A stretch of DNA of 64,000 nucleotides from Microbacterium forte (GTDB lineage: Bacteria > Actinomycetota > Actinomycetes > Actinomycetales > Microbacteriaceae): NCBI RefSeq assembly GCF_031885415.1, contig NZ_CP116871.1, forward strand, positions 248,001 through 312,000, written 5' to 3'. Made by a program: the position numbers and the translations under genes. Below the pieces are notes generated by a model. That model made no database searches and was not told where the DNA came from. It saw only the letters and a list, made by a program, of their open reading frames with translations. Of the stretch, positions 60,807 to 64,000 are shown one piece after another (within the stretch, counting starts at the first letter, position 1; every line of letters starts with the position of its first letter).

Positions 60807-62210
60807 TCAGATCACGGCCGAGCGTGGCATCTCGGCCCCGGCCGCGCGGCCCCCCGTCATGACGTCCTCCCACGCGAGTCTCAGTCGCCCCATCGCCTCG
60901 GCGGTGCGCTCAGGCGGCAGGGTGATCGGAATGCGCAGGCGCCTCTCGAGCACGCCGCCCGTCGAGAACCGCGGCCCCGGCGGAAGGATCAGTCCGTGAG
61001 CACGCGCGGCCAGCGACAGGGCGGTCGACACGGGGGCGCCGAGGTCGAGCCAGGCGGAGAGTCCGCCTCTCGTGGGCGGCATGGAGATGGTCTCGAAGGA
61101 GCCGAGTCCTGCCGCCACGGCTTCGCGGCCGGCATACAGGCGTGTCGCGACATGCGCGGTGAGCGCCGGCATCTCCTGCAGCAGCTCGACGGCGATGCAC
61201 TGTTCGAGCAGCGCGGTGCCGAGCTCGAACGAGGGACGGGTGGCGAGCAGACGGGTCATGACCGAGCGGTCCGCCCGGATCCAGCCGATGCGCATGCCTC
61301 CCCAGGCGATCTTCGACATGGAGCCGACGGTGATCACATGCGGGCTGAAGGCGGAGAAGGGAAGCGGGGTCCAGTCGCGATCGATGTCGAGCTCGGCGGT
61401 CGTCTCATCGACGATCAGGTGTGTGCCGACGCTCCGTGCCGTGGCCGCGATGCGTGTCCGCTCGGCGTCGGAGAGCGTGGCCCCCGTGGGATTGTGGAAG
61501 TCGGGGATCAGGTACGCGAGGTGGGGGCGTCCGCGCAGCAGGGTGTCGGTGAGATGGCCCTCGTCCCATCCCGTCACATCGACCGGCGTCGGCAGCAGTC
61601 GGTACCCGTGGCGGTGGAGCGCCTCGAGCGCATGCGGGAAGGTGGGCTGCTCGACGAGCGCGCGCTCGCCCCGCCGGCCGATCGAGGCGAGCACCAGATT
61701 GAACGCGTTGAGCGCGCCGGACGTGATCATGATCTCGTCCGCATCGGTCGGCACTCCGCGCTCGATGAAGCGCTGCGCGACAGCCTCCCGCAGCTCGGGG
61801 AGCCCTTGCAGTGAATAGCCGCTGGTGCCGCGCATGGCAGCGAGCCGAGGGAGTGACCGCACTGTCGCGTCGTACAGCCCAGGCGTCGAATCCATCGACG
61901 CGATCGACAGGTCGATGGCCGACTCGTCTGCTGCGCCGCCGGCCGGGGCCGCGGTGTGCGGCAGAGTGACGCGAGTGCCGCCCCCGTGCAGACGAGAGAC
62001 GTAGCCGTCGCGCTCGAGGAGGTCGTAGACACGGGTCGTGGTGGAACGCGACCGCCGCAGCTCGATCGCGAGCGATCGCTCGCTCGGCAGCCGCTCGCCC
62101 ACGGTGAGTCGACCGTCGAGGATCAATGCGCGGATGTGCTCCGCGAGGGCCTTGGCTGTGGCGCCGGCGACGTTGTGGGCACCGAGCTGCTGGACGAGCC
62201 GTGAGGTCAT
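60807..62210 (-). CDS. MocR-type regulator (GntR HTH + aminotransferase), YczR-like
   Basis: From ATG 62210 the 467-aa product has a winged helix-turn-helix (LTVGERLPSERSLAIELRRS, then STTTRVYDLLERDGYV, about 40-85) fused to a PLP aminotransferase fold with the Schiff-base Lys in SMSKIAWGGMRIG and DFHNPTG. MocR proteins sense PLP or amino acids. The divergent yczE-like gene and short gap are the arrangement known for the YczR group. Confidence 0.88.
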   Translation of the reverse strand: MTSRLVQQLGAHNVAGATAKALAEHIRALILDGRLTVGERLPSERSLAIELRRSRSTTTRVYDLLERDGYVSRLHGGGTRVTLPHTAAPAGGAADESAIDLSIASMDSTPGLYDATVRSLPRLAAMRGTSGYSLQGLPELREAVAQRFIERGVPTDADEIMITSGALNAFNLVLASIGRRGERALVEQPTFPHALEALHRHGYRLLPTPVDVTGWDEGHLTDTLLRGRPHLAYLIPDFHNPTGATLSDAERTRIAATARSVGTHLIVDETTAELDIDRDWTPLPFSAFSPHVITVGSMSKIAWGGMRIGWIRADRSVMTRLLATRPSFELGTALLEQCIAVELLQEMPALTAHVATRLYAGREAVAAGLGSFETISMPPTRGGLSAWLDLGAPVSTALSLAARAHGLILPPGPRFSTGGVLERRLRIPITLPPERTAEAMGRLRLAWEDVMTGGRAAGAEMPRSAVI

Positions 62211-62228
62211 GACTCCATGATGCCGCAA

Positions 62229-62269
62229 AGTGGACTGAAGAAAGCAGGCCACTTCTCGCCGAGTGGTCT
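62229..62269. promoter_or_regulatory. Three AGTGGNCT sites between MocR and yczE-like genes
   Basis: AGTGGACT (62229-62236) and AGTGGTCT (62262-62269) are direct repeats, and AGTGGCCT lies between them on the other strand (62246-62253); the steps are 17 and 16 bp. Directly repeated sites plus an inverted copy are known for MocR regulators. It is a good candidate for the operator of the divergent regulator. Confidence 0.6.
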
Positions 62270-62305
62270 CGTGAACCAGACGGATGGGTGGGCCAGCATG
62301 GAGAG

Positions 62306-62971
62306 ATGCAGCTTCGTTCCGTTCTCCTCCCGATCAGCGCCACCAGTCGACGCGACGTCGTCGAGCGCATCGTGCAGCTGCTCGTGGGGTTGTTCCTCTA
62401 CGGCGTCGCCCTCGGTCTGATGGTGCGCGGAGGCATCGGCGTCGCTCCTTGGGACGTCCTCGCTCTCGGCGTCTCGGGGCAGACGGGGATCGGATACGGC
62501 GTCGTCACCGTGCTGGTCTCGGTGCTCGTGCTGCTCCTGTGGATCCCCCTGCGGCAGCGCGTCGGGCTGGGCACCCTGCTCAATGCCCTGCTCGTCGGGC
62601 CCAGCGCGGATCTGGCTCTCGCCGTCATCCCCGCACCGACATCGATCTGGGTCGGGGCACCGATGTTCGTGGCGGGACTGCTGCTGCTCGCCTTCGCCAC
62701 CGGACTCTACATCGCGGCGGACTTCGGTCCTGGCCCGCGGGACGGCCTGATGACGGGGCTCGTGGGTCGCACCGGGTGGCCGGTGTGGCTCGTGCGCACC
62801 CTGATCGAGGGCGGCGTGCTGCTGATCGGCTTCCTGCTCGGTGGTCCGGTCGGCGTGGGCACGGTGCTCTTCGCCTTCGGCGTGGGACCGCTCATCGGCT
62901 GGTTCCTTCCGTGGACCACTCGCGTCCGTGCCGCGAGATCCCGTCAGCTCGCGCGGGCGACCGCTCGCTAG
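62306..62971 (+). CDS. YczE/YitT-type membrane protein
   Basis: The 221-aa protein has five or six spans and the family patterns GLMVRGGIGVAPWDVLALG and DFGPGPRDGLMTGLV with GWPVWLVRTLIE. YczE-like proteins occur as divergent partners of MocR/YczR regulators; a transport or export role is suggested but not proven. ATG 62306 has GGAGAG upstream and the N-terminus MQLRSVLLP; the frame opens 18 bp earlier. Confidence 0.85.
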   Translation: MQLRSVLLPISATSRRDVVERIVQLLVGLFLYGVALGLMVRGGIGVAPWDVLALGVSGQTGIGYGVVTVLVSVLVLLLWIPLRQRVGLGTLLNALLVGPSADLALAVIPAPTSIWVGAPMFVAGLLLLAFATGLYIAADFGPGPRDGLMTGLVGRTGWPVWLVRTLIEGGVLLIGFLLGGPVGVGTVLFAFGVGPLIGWFLPWTTRVRAARSRQLARATAR

Positions 62972-62984
62972 ACCTGCAGACACG

Positions 62985-63017
62985 AGAGCGGCCCCCGGGA
63001 TACCCGGGGGCCGCTCT
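62985..63017 (+). terminator. Terminator after the YczE gene, no T-run
   Basis: AGAGCGGCCCCCGGG and its complement form a perfect 15-bp stem with an ATA loop, 14 bp after the stop; the convergent fabF gene ends just beyond. The rightward tail again is TTCGTC. Confidence 0.85.
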
Positions 63018-63033
63018 TCGTCATCGCTGCAGG

Positions 63034-64000
63034 TCAGTCGGCGCTCGCGAAGACGGCGACGGCGTTGTGGCCACCGAAGCCGAACGAGTTGCTGATCGCG
63101 AAGAGCTGGCCGTCGCCGAGAGGCTGCGCCTCGCCCGAGAGCTTGAACGGCACAGCCGGATCGGGCTCCGTCATGTTGATCGTCGGCGGGGCGACGCGGT
63201 CGCGGAGCGCGAGCAGCGCGAAGATCGCCTCGAGGGCTCCCGTGCCGCCGAGCAGGTGCCCGGTCGACGCCTTGGTGGCCGAGACGGGGATCTCATCGAT
63301 CCGCTCGCCGAAGACCTTCTTGAGCGCGACGTACTCGTTGGGGTCACCCACGGGGGTGGACGTCGCGTGCGCGTTGATGTGCGCGACCTGGTCGGCGGTG
63401 ATGCCGGCCTCGTCGAGCGCCTGCGTGACGGCTCGTGCGGCGCCGGTGCCCTCGGGGTCGTTGCCCGTGATGTGGTACGCATCAGCGGTGACGCCACCCC
63501 CGAGCACGTAGCCGTAGATCTTGGCGCCGCGTGCCTTGGCGTGCTCCTCGGTCTCGAGGATGAGCGCGGCTGCGCCCTCGCCCATCACGAAGCCGTCGCG
63601 GTCGATCGCGCCGGGACGCGAGGCCGTGGCCGGGTCGTCATTGCGGCGGGACAGAGCCTGCGCGGACGCGAACGACGCCATCGTGATCGGGTGGATGGCC
63701 GATTCGGTGCCACCGGCGATCACGACGTCGGCGAGACCGTCCTGCAGGTGGTGGAAGGCGTGGATGATCGACTCGGTGCTCGAGGCGCAGGCGCTGACGA
63801 CGGTCTGCGCGTAGGCACGAGCCTGGAACTGCAGCGACAGGTTGCCGGCCGCCGCGTTCGGCATGAGCATCGGAACGGTCAGCGGCATCACGCGGCGGGG
63901 GCCCTTCTCGCGCAGGGTGTCCCACGCGTCGAGCAGGGTCCAGAGGCCGCCGATGCCGGTGGCGAAGTCGACTCCGAGACGCTCGGGAGCGACCTCGGGA
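63034..64000 (-). CDS. fabF: Beta-ketoacyl-ACP synthase II, C-terminal part (cut by window edge)
   Basis: Elongation enzyme of fatty acid synthesis. The visible 321 or so codons contain the active-site Cys in VVSACASSTES, the catalytic His in HINAHATSTPVGDPNE and FGFGGHNAVAVF near the end. The frame is open to the right edge of the window and reads GVDFATGIGGLWTLLD upstream of the first internal Met, so the N-terminal quarter lies outside. The stop is 16 bp from the YczE terminator. Confidence 0.95.
   Translation of the reverse strand, partial: PEVAPERLGVDFATGIGGLWTLLDAWDTLREKGPRRVMPLTVPMLMPNAAAGNLSLQFQARAYAQTVVSACASSTESIIHAFHHLQDGLADVVIAGGTESAIHPITMASFASAQALSRRNDDPATASRPGAIDRDGFVMGEGAAALILETEEHAKARGAKIYGYVLGGGVTADAYHITGNDPEGTGAARAVTQALDEAGITADQVAHINAHATSTPVGDPNEYVALKKVFGERIDEIPVSATKASTGHLLGGTGALEAIFALLALRDRVAPPTINMTEPDPAVPFKLSGEAQPLGDGQLFAISNSFGFGGHNAVAVFASAD

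Noticed and set aside
1..64000. CRISPR arrays, insertion sequences or transposases
   Set aside because: No repeated spacer structure, terminal inverted repeats or transposase-like product was seen anywhere in the window.

Overview
The window is high-GC actinobacterial DNA. The gene set fits a Micrococcales member, most likely Microbacterium or a close relative. Pointers are the actinobacterial-only gene opcA beside zwf, a DUF3145 gene, divergent glgC/glgA, a BioQ-like regulator beside bioYMN, a type B L31 gene, and a tkt-tal-pgi-zwf-opcA-pgl cluster next to ctaB/ctaA and suf genes. The genus is inferred from gene content, not from a database search.

Positions 1 to about 16,850 are the right-hand part of a tail-bearing (siphovirus-like) prophage. 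Its left end lies outside the window. Plus-strand order: small early-type genes, a Dam-like methylase, a small HTH protein, an HNH-nuclease/P-loop fusion, small and large terminase, portal, a single-ORF ClpP-type protease + major capsid fusion, head-tail connectors, major tail protein, tail assembly chaperones (probable -1 frameshift), tape measure, a tail protein with an M23 peptidase domain, further tail/tip proteins including an SGNH esterase-like one, an M15-type endolysin, two membrane proteins (holin candidates) and a small unknown. A minus-strand tyrosine integrase follows. About 110 bp beyond it lies the 3' half of a tRNA ending in CCA, followed by the tRNA's own terminator, so this is the right attachment site. 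Most phage genes overlap by 4-11 bp, and I saw no broken gene, so the visible half looks intact.

From about 16,850 to 64,000 the DNA is ordinary chromosome. In order: a septum-formation-type lipoprotein, peptide deformylase and a DMT-type membrane protein; the pentose-phosphate/glycolysis operon (minus strand: tkt, tal, pgi, zwf, opcA, pgl); haem O and haem A synthases; the Fe-S assembly operon sufB-sufD-Rieske-sufC-sufT, followed by a MalY-type C-S lyase and an MFS transporter; a biotin uptake locus (TetR/BioQ-like repressor divergent from bioY-bioM-bioN, with two operator palindromes between); an acyltransferase; a DedA / histidine kinase / response regulator operon; a CHY zinc-finger protein; an ABC-F ATPase; a PNPOx-family protein, a cupin and a GH16-like protein; SURF1 and small membrane proteins; a fabG-like reductase; an alpha/beta hydrolase; serB; divergent glgC and glgA/glgM; an ABC ATPase; rpmE2; a small membrane protein; an S33 hydrolase directly behind a GmrSD-like DUF262/HNH protein (candidate defence gene); a 2-oxoglutarate-dioxygenase-like protein; DUF3145; a MocR regulator divergent from a YczE membrane protein; and the 3' part of fabF running off the right edge.

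The points most worth following up are the HNH/P-loop fusion beside the terminase, the protease-capsid fusion, the GmrSD-like gene coupled to a hydrolase, the 27-bp dyad before the dioxygenase-like gene, and a recurrent terminator form ending in TTCGTC instead of a T-run.
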